Below are positions 11,860 to 22,029 of a DNA stretch of 64,000 bases, piece by piece (within the stretch, counting starts at the first letter, position 1; each line of letters begins with the position of its first letter). The position numbers and the translations under genes were made by a program. The DNA comes from Hypericum androsaemum. Lineage: Eukaryota > Streptophyta > Magnoliopsida > Malpighiales > Hypericaceae. The notes below the pieces were generated by a model. It did no database searches. It saw nothing but the letters and a program-made list of their open reading frames with translations, and was not told the DNA's origin. Where the stretch lies: contig OZ023190.1 of assembly GCA_963995505.1 (NCBI GenBank), forward strand, positions 19,648,092-19,712,091, in the 5' to 3' direction.

Positions 11860-12634
11860 TGAAGACCCTGCGAAATGAAAAACCTATCTTTCCAAACTCC
11901 TCAACTCCATTGACGACTCACCTTCCTCCTCTATGGCTACTCCCTACAATCTTACGAAAATCCTTCACACAAAGCAGAGTCAAAAGACTTCTCTCCCAAC
12001 TATCCCTATTTTACAAGCTGAAATCAAGCTTATCAAAACTGAGCTTAAAGACTTACGCCGCCAACAACAAGAAACACACAAGATCGTCCAGAATCTCTTA
12101 TCGACCAAATCTACTGCCGGTGATTCCAGTGATTCTGACAATGATCCTACCATTAAGCCAAATGAATTTTTGCATGTTCTTAAACATGTCACTTCACGCA
12201 AATACCTTATTACCATTACTATAAAATTTTCTGACGATTTTCAACTTGAGACCATTGCTCTATTTGATACTGGTGCTGACTTCAATTGCATTAAAGATGG
12301 TCTTGTACCCAAACGATTTTTAGACCCTACTAAAGAAAAACTTTCTGCTGCTAACAATTCTAGAATGCTTATCACCCAAAAAACTGATGCTTTTATTAGT
12401 AATAACAACACACTTATCAAAACCACATTTTTGCTCGTCTCCAATATGAATCATACTATCATTATTGGAACACCGTTTATCAACCTTATTACTCCTTACA
12501 AAGTTAATCACGAAGGCATCTCTTTCAAAATCACGACTCCAATTTCAAAAAAAATTGATTTTCCCATTTTTACAAAAACCCACCACACGCAAACTAAACC
12601 TACTTCATTCCTTAATTTCTTCCAAAGAACATGA
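11860..12634 (+). pseudogene. Pararetroviral aspartic protease region, copy 1
   Basis: The open frame from 11933 to 12634 includes a Lys/Glu-rich, coiled-coil-like part (LIKTELKDLRRQQQE), then a retropepsin-type protease. The catalytic motif is DTGAD (residues about 113-117 of this frame), and the second hallmark is IIIGTPFI. The protease would cut the ORF1 polyprotein. Upstream a TGA at about 11874 and a frame change separate it from the coat region, so the polyprotein is broken here. Confidence 0.83.
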
Positions 12635-12683
12635 TTTACATGACACCAAAAATATCGTTTATTTTTAACGTATTTCTCAACAA

Positions 12684-13686
12684 TTGCTTGATCCTACTAT
12701 ACAGCGCCAAATCAACAATTTTAAAACCAAGCTCCATACTGAGCTTTGTTCTGATCTTCCTAATACTTTTTGGACTAGAAAAAAATATGTTATCACTCTT
12801 CCTTATGACTCGCACTTCTCTGAACGACAAATCCCTACTAAAGCTCGTCCTATTCAGATGAACTCTGAAATGATTGACTTATGTAAAAATGAAATCTGCG
12901 ATTTAGAGAAAAAGGGTTTGATCTCTAAATCCAAATCCCCATGGAGTTGTGCTGCCTTTTATGTCATAAAAAACTCTGAAATTGAACGAGGCGTCCTACG
13001 TCTTGTTATCAATTATAAACTCCTTAACAATATTTTGAAATGGATCTGTTATCCGATCCCCAACAAAAAAGATTTATTAAATCGTCTGCATGATTCTTTT
13101 ATATTCTCCAAATTCGACATGAAATCCAGCTTCTGGCAAATCCAGACCCACCCCAAATACCGTTATAAAACTATTTTTACTGTTTCTTTCGGCCAGTATG
13201 AGTAGAACGTTATGCCTTTTGGTTTAAAAAATGTCCCTAGCGAATTTCAACAAATCATGAATGATATCTTCAATCTTTTTACATCATTTTGCATTATTTA
13301 CATTGATGATGTCCTTATTTTTTCAAAATCTATTGACCAACATTTCAAACATCTTAACACATTCTTTGATGTTGTTAAGAAAAATAGTTTGGTCTTATCT
13401 CAATCTAAAATTATTTTATTTCAAACAAAAATCCGATTTCTTGGCCATTATATCAGCCAGGGCACTATCACCCCCATTGAACGTTATATTACTTTTGCTT
13501 CCAAATTTCCTGATGAACTCTTAGAAAAAATACAACTTCAACGCTTTTTGGGTTCTCTCAACTATGTTTTTGAATTTTTCCCCAATATTCATCGCATTAT
13601 CAAACCACTTCATGACAGATTAAAGAAAATTCCAAGTCCTTGGACTGCTCAGCATACTCGAATTGTTCAACGCATCAAAAAATAGA
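12684..13686 (+). pseudogene. Pararetroviral reverse transcriptase, copy 1
   Basis: Reverse transcriptase that would copy the pregenomic RNA. Recognisable blocks are LRLVINYKLLN, PNKKDLLNRL, FSKFDMKSSFWQI, MPFGLKNVPSEFQQIM and the catalytic YIDDVLIFSK box (about 13300-13328). RFLGHYIS and LQRFLGSLNYVFEFFPN follow in the thumb/connection region. An in-frame TAG at 13203-13205 sits just before the MPFGLKN block, at a site where Trp is usual. A second TAG at 13684 ends this segment. Both fit single transitions. Confidence 0.9.
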
Positions 13687-14120
13687 TTGCACACATTCCC
13701 TGCTTACATCTGGCTGATCCATCTGCATTCAAAATTGTTGAAACTGATGCATCAGATATAAGTTATGGAGGCATTCTTAAACAACGCAAAGACATTCATG
13801 AGCATATCATCTCATTCACTTCTGCCCATTGGAATGACACCCAAAGCAAATATCCCACAATCAAAAAAGAGATTTTGAGTATTGTTTTATGTATTACTAA
13901 ATTTCAAAGTGATCTTTTGAACTAAAATTTTTTATTACGTATTGATGCTCAAGCAGCTAAAGAAATCTTGCAAAAAGATGTTCAAAATATAGCTTCCAAA
14001 CATATTTTTGCCCGTTGGCAAGCTATTTTGAGTATTTTTGAGTTTGATATTGAATATATTAAAAGAGAAAATAATTCCCTCCCAGACTTTCTCACCCGTG
14101 AGTTTTTGACCAATAGGTGA
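13687..14120 (+). pseudogene. Pararetroviral RNase H, copy 1
   Basis: It continues the reverse transcriptase frame after the TAG. Blocks are IVETDASDISYGGIL (catalytic Asp), FTSAHWNDTQSKYPTIKKEIL (catalytic Glu) and LLRIDAQAAKEIL (third Asp), ending with YIKRENNSLPDFLTREF and TGA at about 14117. A TAA at 13921-13923 interrupts it. RNase H closes ORF1 and no integrase follows. Confidence 0.87.
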
Positions 14121-14123
14121 GCC

Positions 14124-15424
14124 ATGCCCCCGAAAGCCTCCTCTAGAGGAGCTAAAGCTAAATCTATCATACCTGCTCGCACTTGGGCATCTGTTGCCGA
14201 AGAGGAAGATTTCAACGCCCACAAAAATGTCCAAGATTGGTTGAAAGCAAACCAACACAATCCCATCTATCCGACCGAAGTTGTTGAAGCCTTCCAACGA
14301 CTATCCCAAAACTCCCAAGCCTTAACGACACCTCCGCCTATTTCTCAACACTCCACCAGTCATGTCATTGCCCCCCCCCCCCATCCCAACCCCTTCCCCG
14401 TAATCTCCCCAAAGCGTCTTATAGCCATAAAACCCAAAAACAATCCCTTCTCTTCGTTGAAAGAGATTATCACCAACATGACCCTACCATTGCCGCAGCC
14501 TGTATCTTTCCACCTTGTCAGCATACTATCCTCGCTGACTCCCATAAAATGCTTACCTACTATGCCTCTATCCTTGAGCATACTGACTCCACCAAAGTCA
14601 GACATTTTTACAACGCCACCGATAAAGCCACCCCAGCTTACTCCACCTGCCAAATTATACGAATTATTCATCCGTCCCAGTGGGGTCAACCATTGCACCA
14701 AACAAAGCACCTCCCTATAACCACCACCACCACCCATAGCACCCTTTATAGCTATTGGGACTACCAGCAAGCCTGGTTCAACGCTTTCCTCAACCAAAAC
14801 TCAAAATTCACCCACACTTGGCTGTTTTATTTCCGACAGCCTTTCGATTGTACCTATATCCCCTATTGGTTCCTTAATTGGTGGAACTATTATGGATGCT
14901 CCCTTAACATCCTTACAGAGGATGTCCTTGGTTGCTATAACCTCTTTAAAGCCAAATATTCTCCTTCCCCTATTGAAAAACCTATTGGCCCCTTATTGCT
15001 CTTCTGCACAAAATTCTATCTGCCATGGGTCTGTGCCTGGCACTATGAATTCCAAGCTTATGATGAAAAGAATAACGTCAATCTGCTCGTCCGCCGCTTC
15101 AAAGTCAAATGGTGGAACGCCTTCAGAGCAGACGAAAAACAAACGACAATTATTGTTCTAAATTGGATAAAATCTGCCAAACCTTCACAAACTATTGCCT
15201 CCCCATCGACCTCCCAACCACTCTTCCTTGCTCAAAAAACCAAAATCCAATCCATGTTGGCGTCAGCAAGTACTGAGCAGGAATATTTTGTCATCATGAA
15301 CCAGATGGTCAAAGCCAAGTCCAACGCCTCTTCTTCCTCGCCTTATGCAACAGAAGAAGAAGACGAAGAGGAACTATTCATCTCTCTTGATGATGATGGT
15401 ACTGATTTTCTTGGCCTTCATTGA
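14124..15424 (+). pseudogene. Pararetroviral ORF2, function unknown, copy 1
   Basis: A separate ORF just after RNase H. It starts with ATG at 14124 (MPPKASSRGAKAKS, then ARTWASVAEEEDF) and is basic and Pro-rich at first. Near a run of C at about 14371-14381 the frame slips. The rest is read in another frame to TGA at 15422. The conserved-looking core is aromatic: SQWGQPLHQ, YWDYQQAWFNAFL, HTWLFYFRQPF, WFLNWWNYYG, FKVKWWNAFR. The C-terminus is acidic (EEEDEEELFISLDDD). I recall similar Trp-rich proteins downstream of ORF1 in florendovirus-type elements, where no function is known. No enzymatic motif is visible. Confidence 0.75.
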
Positions 15425-15674
15425 TTAAAGGCGCTATCAACCACAACGACATCATCGACAATCAAAAAGTGACTGGCTTCGGCCTTCACCGAGCTGGCAA
15501 AGGCAAAATGATCAATGGTCCAGTTAAAATCGACCAGGGTGAGGGTTTGCCCCCAATAGTCTCTCAGCAGCTTGCTGCCATAACGTCCATCAAGACGGTA
15601 AAAACTGATGACCAACCCAAGCTGAGTCTTGCGTTTGCCTCAACGACCTTTGACGCGGTAAAAGTCAAAAGATT

Positions 15675-15839
15675 AATGGTGGACCCCAGCCACCGAAAGA
15701 AAATGCCAGCAATGCCCAGACAGAATTATAATGGTGGACCCCAGCCACCGAAAGCAAATGCCAGCAACGCCCAGACAGAATTATAATGGTGGACCCCAGC
15801 CACCGAAAGCAAATGCCAGCAACGCTCAGGCAGAATTCC
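15675..15839 (+). repeat. Three tandem 55-bp repeats upstream of the viral promoter, copy 1
   Basis: Units start at 15675, 15730 and 15785 with aatggtggaccccagccacc. The last one leads straight into the TATA region. In plant pararetroviruses such upstream direct repeats often act as enhancers; that role is inferred. Confidence 0.85.
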
Positions 15840-15846
15840 CTTTGCC

Positions 15847-15853
15847 TATATAA
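15847..15853 (+). promoter_or_regulatory. TATA box of pregenomic RNA promoter, copy 1
   Basis: TATATAA in the context ttgcctatataagcgg, after ORF2 and the 55-bp repeats and before the leader. This is the usual place of a caulimovirid promoter. Confidence 0.75.
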
Positions 15854-15879
15854 GCGGAGGACCTTCTCATTGTAAATCA

Positions 15880-16089
15880 GAGTGTATTTCAGTCGGGAAA
15901 CCAGTAGAAGGATAGAACCCTGATCTCCGATCATCTCTGTTCTTCGATTACACTGTAACCCCTCTATCTCCTCTCCTTGTTATTGTTCATCTCCTATATT
16001 AGTTTATGTTTATCAAGTTTATGTTTTATATCTAAAGTTTATCATTTTAATAAAATTTTATTTATATTATCTTGGTCCGCCGCACCCTC
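15880..16089 (+). promoter_or_regulatory. Viral leader and polyadenylation signal between TATA and primer site
   Basis: About 210 bp from roughly 30 bp past the TATA box to the primer site. It holds AATAAAA at 16049-16055 in an AT-rich stretch. The same block recurs in copy 2 (partly) and in inverted form at 19188-19430. Confidence 0.7.
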
Positions 16090-16101
16090 TGGTATCAGAG
16101 C
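16090..16101 (+). promoter_or_regulatory. Primer binding site, copy 2 (intact)
   Basis: TGGTATCAGAGC, a perfect match to the initiator tRNA-Met complement. It opens the second head-to-tail copy. Confidence 0.88.
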
Positions 16102-16103
16102 CA

Positions 16104-17230
16104 CAGGGAATCCCTCCCTTTCTCGTAGTGAAAGTATGACCTCATCGATCCAAAATCTCGGTAGAGTATCACAGTTAGGAGCTTCCCATCTCCCACCTAT
16201 CATACACCTCCCTGATAAGCCCAAATTTTCAACTTCCGATCTTCCTAACCCTACTTTACAACATGTCAACTATCGTTCCCAAATTCCCCACCCCATTTAT
16301 ACCCAAAATAAAGCCCCTGACAACGAAGAATCCCCTCCTTCTTCCCCAACGCCTTCTCAAATCACTGAGAACCAACAATTTCACAATGAACTCAATGTTC
16401 TGGAAATTCCTTTCCACATTGATAAGGATTTCCTCCGATCTGACTTCAATGCTCACCTCAACAAAGCCAAAGTCAAATGGTTTTTCAGAAACTTCTGTAA
16501 ACCTGAACGCGATCAGACTCAAACCTCTTATTATGAGTTTCTTGAGAAATATCGAACCCAGATCTTATTTTTTGACTGGTTCGAACAATTTCTCATGCCT
16601 ACTTGTATCTAAGAGATGATTGACTCTTATAATTCCTTTACCAAAATGACCAATCCCATCACTCGTTCTAAAAGCCATCAAAGTCAATGGGAAACCACCA
16701 ATGGTGATACCATATCTTCCCCCCATCCTCCCTTGAGACAAATCAATCTGAATATCGCCAACAACCCCATTGAAGCTGCACCTTATAAAACTGCTACTGA
16801 TGACGTCTTACAGAACTCGCGACGTATCATTGCTTAGAATAACTTCTGTAACACCCATCTTAGTACTATTGGAAAATAACTTGAGCGCATTGAAAGCCAT
16901 CTACCTTCACCTTCATCATCTCTGCCCTCCTCATCAATTCCTGTATCCAATATCCAACAACCTATTTTTAAACCATTTAAAGTTTCCCAATCAAGTATCC
17001 GCCAGATCCAAGAAAATCGGGATTTTGCTGATATCCTCCGACGCCAAATCTCCAGCATCACGGTCTCTCCTACCTCTCCTCTTATAGCCGCAGATACACC
17101 CTCTCATTCTTCCAACGCTATTCACACTCTTGACAAAGAATCTGATTCTGAGTCAACCCAAATACTTTCCTCCCCCCGACCATTTCTAAATCACATTCAT
17201 GAGTCCCAACGATTCTTTTCTTCAACTCCT
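16104..17230 (+). pseudogene. Movement-protein C-terminal part and linker, copy 2
   Basis: Near-identical to 9511-10640 of copy 1. Stops at 16610 (TAA), 16835 (TAG) and 16877 (TAA) each replace a CAA or CAG that copy 1 retains. Conversely, the sites of copy 1's stops at 10418 and 10448 are sense codons here. Confidence 0.85.
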
Positions 17231-17245
17231 GTCCCCGACCCAGAT

Positions 17246-18235
17246 ATGGCTCTTGAGCAAAAGCCAATCATCCTTAACCAGGCCAAATTCAATGCCAATT
17301 CCATTTATGAATGGAATATTGACGCCATGACCGAATATAACATTTTGTCTCTCTTACAACAAATGACAATGGCTGCCAATGCCTACAAAACCCAAACGTC
17401 TATCACTGACAAATCCATTGCTGAAATCCTTATTTCTGGATTTTCAGGCCAACTCAAAGGATGGTGGGATTTCTATCTCACTGACACCCAACGGGATGAA
17501 ATCCTTAATAGCCTTCAGCATGACGAATCTAACGATTTGGTCCCAACACCCGAAGGCCAACCCATTCCCGATGCCGTCTCTTCCCTAAGCTTTGCCATAT
17601 CACTTCACTTTATTGGTGATCCATCTCACCTCAAAGACAAAAATGCTGAACTCCTCTCCAACCTCAAATGTCACAAACTCAGCGACTTCCAACATTACAA
17701 AAACACCTTCCTAACGCGAGTTATGCTTCGCGAGGATTCCAACCAGCCTTTTTGGAAGGAAAAGCTTATCGATGGTCTACCTTTTATGCTAGGCGAAAAG
17801 GTTAGATGATTTTTCAAAACCACCCACGGCTCCCCTATCAACTATGCAGCCCTTACTTATGAAGCACTCATCAGTATTACACAACAACAGGGACTTCAGA
17901 TCTGCCAAGATCTAAGGCTCCAAAAGAATATCAAAAAGGTATTGTGACAGACTAAGCAAGAACTTGGTTCTTTCTGCAATCAATTTGATATTTCTAAAAC
18001 ACCTCAAAGCTCCAAAGATTCCCATTGCCCTTCCTCCTCAAAGACTTCTCACCATAAACACAAATCCCAACATTTTCATCGTTCTTCAAAACACAAATCT
18101 GACCCTAAACACGACAAACGCTCCAAAGACACCGTCTGTCACAAATGTGGCAAAAAGGGCCACATTCAACGATATTGCCGTCTCAACAAAAAACTTCATG
18201 CCTTGAATCTTACCCCTGACCTTATTCCTCAGATA
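17246..18235 (+). pseudogene. Coat protein region with zinc knuckle, copy 2
   Basis: Same protein region as 10655-11690. TGA codons at 17807 and 17945 stand where copy 1 has CGA. The CCHC knuckle is intact near 18137-18180. Relative to copy 1 about 45 bp are missing before it, between two AACGCT words. The region ends at the deletion junction into ORF2. Confidence 0.85.
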
Positions 18236-18585
18236 ACGTCAATTTGCTCGTCCGCCGCTTCAAAGCCAAATGGTGAAACGTCTTCAGAGCAGACGAAAAA
18301 CAAACGACAACTATTGTTCTAAATTGGCTAAAATCTACCAAACCTTCACAAACTATTGCCTCTCCATCGACCCCCCAACCACTCTTCCTTGCTCAAAAAG
18401 CCAAAATCTAATCCATGTTGGCTTCAGCAAGTACTGAGCAGGAATATTTTGCCATCATGAACCAGATGGTCACAGCCAAGTCCAACGCCTCTTCTTCCTC
18501 GCCTTATGCAACAGAAGAAGAAGACGAAGAGGAACCATTCATCTCTCTTGATGATGATGGTACTAATTTTCTTGGCCTTCATTGA
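18236..18585 (+). pseudogene. ORF2 C-terminal fragment, copy 2
   Basis: Matches 15076-15424 of copy 1, including the Trp-containing part and the acidic EEEDEEE tail. Extra stops occur near 18271 (TGG to TGA) and 18409 (CAA to TAA). Confidence 0.82.
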
Positions 18586-18835
18586 TTAAAGGCACTATCA
18601 ACCACAACAACATCATCGACAATCAAAAAGTGACTGGCTTCGGCCTTCACCGAGCTGGCAAAGGCAAAATGGTCAACGGTCCAGTTAAAACCATCCAGGA
18701 TGAGGGTTTGCCCCCAATAGTCTCTCAGCAGCTTGTTGCCATAACCTCCATGAAGACGGTAAAAACTGATGACCAACCCAAGCTGAGTCTTGCGGTTGCC
18801 TCAACGCCCTTTGACGCGGTAAAAGTCAAAAGATT

Positions 18836-19000
18836 AATGGTGGACCCCAGCCACCGAAAGCAAATGCCAGCAACGCCCAGACAGAATTATAATGGTGGAC
18901 CACAGTCACCGAAAGCAAATGCCAGAAACGCCCAGACAGAATTATAATGGTGGACCCCAGCCATCGAAAGCAAATGCTAGTAACGCTCAGGCAGAATTCC
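18836..19000 (+). repeat. Three tandem 55-bp repeats, copy 2
   Basis: Units start at 18836, 18891 and 18946, the same array as in copy 1 with a few substitutions. Confidence 0.85.
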
Positions 19001-19007
19001 CTTTGCC

Positions 19008-19014
19008 TATATAA
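19008..19014 (+). promoter_or_regulatory. TATA box, copy 2
   Basis: TATATAA in the same context as the box at 15847, followed by the same leader start. Confidence 0.72.
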
Positions 19015-19146
19015 GCTGAGGACCTTCTCATTGTAAATCAGAGTGTATTTTAGTCAAAAAACCAGTAGAAGGATAGAACCCTGATCTCCGATCATCTCTG
19101 TTCTTCGATTACACTGTAACCCCTCTATCTCCTCTCCTTGTTAGGA

Positions 19147-19187
19147 TCTCCGGTCTTGACGCATCTATCCTTGCTATCTTAAGGGTG
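19147..19187 (+). mobile_element. Displaced movement-protein fragment
   Basis: About 40 bp equal to 8985-9020 of copy 1 (ggtcttgacgcatctatcc). It is fused to the truncated leader on the left and to an inverted leader on the right. Confidence 0.8.
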
Positions 19188-19430
19188 CGGCGGACCAGCA
19201 TAATATAAATAAACTTTTATTAAAATGATAAACTTTAGATATAAAATATAAACTTGATAAACATAAACTAATATACTTTAGATATAAAACATAAACTTGA
19301 TAAACATAAACTAATATAGGAGATGAACAATAACAAGGAGAGGAGATAGAGGGGTTACAGTGTAATCGAAGAACAGAGATGATCGGAGATCAGGGTTCTA
19401 TTCTTCTACTGGTTTTCCGACTATCTTACC
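19188..19430 (-). mobile_element. Inverted viral leader with internal duplication
   Basis: Reverse complement of the copy 1 leader (about 15890-16085). Inside it a segment of about 60 bp (tttagatataaaa...aactaata) is present twice in tandem. Confidence 0.85.
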
Positions 19431-19614
19431 AAAATCCTTCACACAAAGCAGAGTCAAAAGACTTCTCTCCCAACTATTCCTATTTTACAAGCTGAAATCA
19501 AGCTTATCAAAACTGAGCTTAAAGACTTACGCCGCCAACAACAAGAAACACACACGATCGTCCAGAATCTCTTATCGACCAAATCTACTGCCGGTGATTC
19601 CAGTGATTCTGACA
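19431..19614 (+). mobile_element. Displaced pre-protease fragment of ORF1
   Basis: Matches 11955-12143 of copy 1 (caaagcagagtcaaaagac to gattctgacaat). It is the last recognisable viral piece; the sequence then becomes unrelated. Confidence 0.85.
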
Positions 19615-19734
19615 ATATTTTGAAAAGTATATATATTTTGAAAAGTTGAAGAATATTAAAAATATAGAGTAAAATATACAGCAGGAGTCCAAACCTCACA
19701 GACGAGGTAGAGCAACAGCACAACCCTAGTTACA

Positions 19735-20581
19735 ACCCTCTTACAGGGTAAACCCCAAATGAAAGCAAAAACAATCACCCTGCATCTCTGAATGAATCCA
19801 AATAGAGGGTGATATCTTGACCTCTAAAATTATTTGCCGCACTCGACCAAAACAACCATTCACGAGCTCTAGAGAGGGTAGAATGCCGAAGAAGTACCTG
19901 ATTACAGTTAGAAGCATTAAAAATGGCTCGATTTCTTTGTTCTCATATACTCTACATAACCGCACCAAACAAAGCAAACCAAACCTTTTCTGGCATACCA
20001 CCCCTAAGGCCCATCCAGGTGGTGAGGGAAGTGCTGATCGAATCACGAATGCACCAATTAACCCCCACCTTCTTTGCAATAAAGTTCCACATGCGCCAAG
20101 CCAAATCACAGTGTAGGAATAGATGTTCACTTGTCTCATCTCTTTTACCGCAGCAGGGGCAAAGGCAATCCCAACGCTCAAGTCGTCGTGATCTAATCAG
20201 AACATCTTTAGATAGAAGCTTTCTTTGCAATAAGATCCAAAGAAAGCATTCTACTTTAAAAGGTAATTCACTCCTCCACACTTTTCGAGCTTCAATAGAA
20301 GGTTGACTAACCAGATTCAGGTGTCCGTAGCAGGCCCTACACAGAGATTTCACCGAAAACTCCTTTTCAAGAGCCCAAACAAGCTTGTCACGTTGGCCCT
20401 CCTTGATAGGGATTGAGTTCAATTTTTCAAAAAAATTTGCTGCTAAAAACTCCTCCCAGTCAAAGAAAGACCTTCTCCAGGCGAGGCACCAAGTCCACCG
20501 CCCTTCCTGCCACCTTCCGCACTCACTGACCTTTGTACATTGCTGGTTTGAAACCAAAAAAAGTCTCGGAAACATCTCCTT
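19735..20581 (-). mobile_element. LINE 3' fragment with zinc-binding RVT domain
   Basis: The minus strand encodes the zf-RVT region of plant L1-type retrotransposons: KVWRSELPFKVECFLWILL, then CPCCGKRDETSEHLFLHC (Cys/His ligands visible) and WRMWNFIAKKVGVNW. It begins near 20575 without the reverse transcriptase core. It ends near 19740 after a stop around 19955 and continued reading to about 19741. It is distinct from the LINE at 5.1-7.0 kb, which has RNase H. Confidence 0.82.
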
Positions 20582-20595
20582 CAGGAAAATACAAT

Positions 20596-20612
20596 TATAT
20601 ATATATATATAA
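20596..20612. repeat. Short (TA)n run
   Basis: Dinucleotide run at the edge of the LINE fragment. Confidence 0.7.
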
Positions 20613-22020
20613 TGTTGGCTGACCGGGAGCCCTCAAAATCGCCTCACCTAAATCTGCTCACTGTCAATTACTCACATAACACCCACTTTTTTTTAAATAT
20701 TAACCAACCTTTGGCCTTTCTTTGTACCGTTTTTCCACCCCGGAAGTCAATATTCAGAGACATGTTCGCATTTCTTATCGATATATAATACCATTTCTTT
20801 TCATTTCCCTTGTGGAGAAGGCCAGCATTCATTTTTTAAGACCCGGCGGAAGCAAATGAAATTGATGGGATTAGGGAATCACTTTCGGTATTAATTGATC
20901 ATTTTGAAGAATATATAGCATAATTCGTACTTAGACTAAGCACCTATTTGGTTGTGGCTTGGTTTGAATCACTCAGGGTAAAGAAGATATATTTGGTGAA
21001 TGTTATTTGCCTTTGTTTTTTAGGGATATCTGGTTAGTCAGGTACAATATCATTATTGAGAATGTTGGTAAAGATCTATCTTAACTTTTTTTATAAGTAG
21101 AATTTTATATAATACAATATATTACAACTGTAAGGATATTAGGCTATATAAGCATTTTTTTCAAAGTCGCCTAATTCGTAACATTTATACTTAATTATCA
21201 CACAATTGATAGATTTTATTGCTTGACGTTTTTTATCCTATAAACAAAATAACTGATCCTCTGTGTTTCTCGTATCCTTGTCTTTTCCTTGCCTAGGGCT
21301 GTGTCTCTTTTCCATGATCGCCAGACACTTCTTCATAGTGACCCATCTTGACTTATCCATATGGTATGCCAAAGAGCGAATTACTTACTTTGTTATAGGA
21401 AATTCATTTGGGAACCAAATCTCGACTCTCTTTTTACCTCTATTCTTAATATTTGTTTATGCTGCCTATACTTTGCCGAACTGACGTGTTATATAGTCAA
21501 ATCCAATATATTGAGATGTATCATTATTTTTTTGGGAAGGTAAACTTTTATTGAAACTTCTTGATATCATAAATACACCAGGTAGAGACCGAGGTGCGAA
21601 CTGATAATATTAGTTTGTTGGATCAGTCGTCTATGTTTTGCTTATACAGGCTATGTCCATATCATCAAATGTACTATGCCAAGGTGGGAAAATTTTGAGG
21701 TAATCAAATACTATGCCAAGGTGGGTGTGGGAAATATTATTTTTGAGGAGAAGTGGTGTAACTATTAGTCAACTAAAAGCATGCACCTCCCGAGACTTGA
21801 ATTATCCAATGCCGGAAATACCTCAATTTCAGTGCCGGAACTGCATGGCTGTACCAAACCAGCTCTTATACTTGTATTTTGTAAAGTTTTAATCTCTTCA
21901 AAGCGAAATAAATAATTAGTCTCGAATCATAATTAATGTTAAAATTTAACACAAATACAGTTTGGTAAATCCACTAAAACGTGCATGTTGAGGAATTGGA
22001 TTGAATGATGAGAGACGTAT
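20613..22020. other. Spacer without gene
   Basis: AT-rich, about 1.4 kb. Around 21524-21556 the minus strand reads caataaaagtttacc before an A-run, which resembles a LINE 3' tail, but no LINE coding sequence adjoins it. No gene is supportable. Confidence 0.4.
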
Positions 22021-22029
22021 TTAAATATT
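22021..22029. repeat. Target site duplication, left copy (TTAAATATT)
   Basis: Identical to 23219-23227. A 9-bp duplication is the signature of Mutator-like transposition. Confidence 0.9.

Larger units (their letters stand above)
8264..16089 (+). mobile_element. Endogenous pararetrovirus (Caulimoviridae, florendovirus-like), genome-length copy 1
   Basis: The order is primer site, movement protein, coat protein with zinc knuckle, aspartic protease, reverse transcriptase, RNase H, a separate second ORF, repeats, TATA box, leader, and primer site again. No integrase is present, and the movement protein belongs to the viral 30K superfamily. Together these separate it from Ty3/gypsy retrotransposons. 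The distance between the two tRNA-Met primer sites (8275 and 16090) is 7,815 bp, a plausible complete genome unit. A large ORF1 polyprotein plus a downstream ORF2 of unknown function is the plan I recall for florendoviruses. The copy is inactive, with stops at 10418, 10448, 13203, 13684 and 13921 and several frameshifts. Family-level assignment is firm; the genus is inferred. Confidence 0.9.
16090..19146 (+). mobile_element. Pararetrovirus copy 2, head-to-tail, internally deleted
   Basis: After the primer site the sequence jumps to the equivalent of 9511 in copy 1, at a shared CCACAGGG, so the first half of the movement region is missing. It then follows copy 1 closely to about 18235, where it jumps from the end of the coat region to the equivalent of 15076 in ORF2. 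Protease, reverse transcriptase and RNase H are therefore absent. ORF2 tail, 55-bp repeats, TATA box and part of the leader follow, ending near 19146. Confidence 0.88.

Noticed and set aside
15675..15839. CRISPR-like array
   Set aside because: Three 55-bp units follow each other with no spacers, in a plant viral promoter context.
8264..16089. Ty3/gypsy LTR retrotransposon
   Set aside because: The gag-protease-RT-RNase H order fits, but there is no integrase, no true LTR pair, and a 30K movement protein is present. Pararetrovirus explains all parts.
20940..21060. Half of a MITE (acctatttggttgtggcttgg)
   Set aside because: The wording resembles MITE ends, but no inverted partner or duplication was found within 1 kb.
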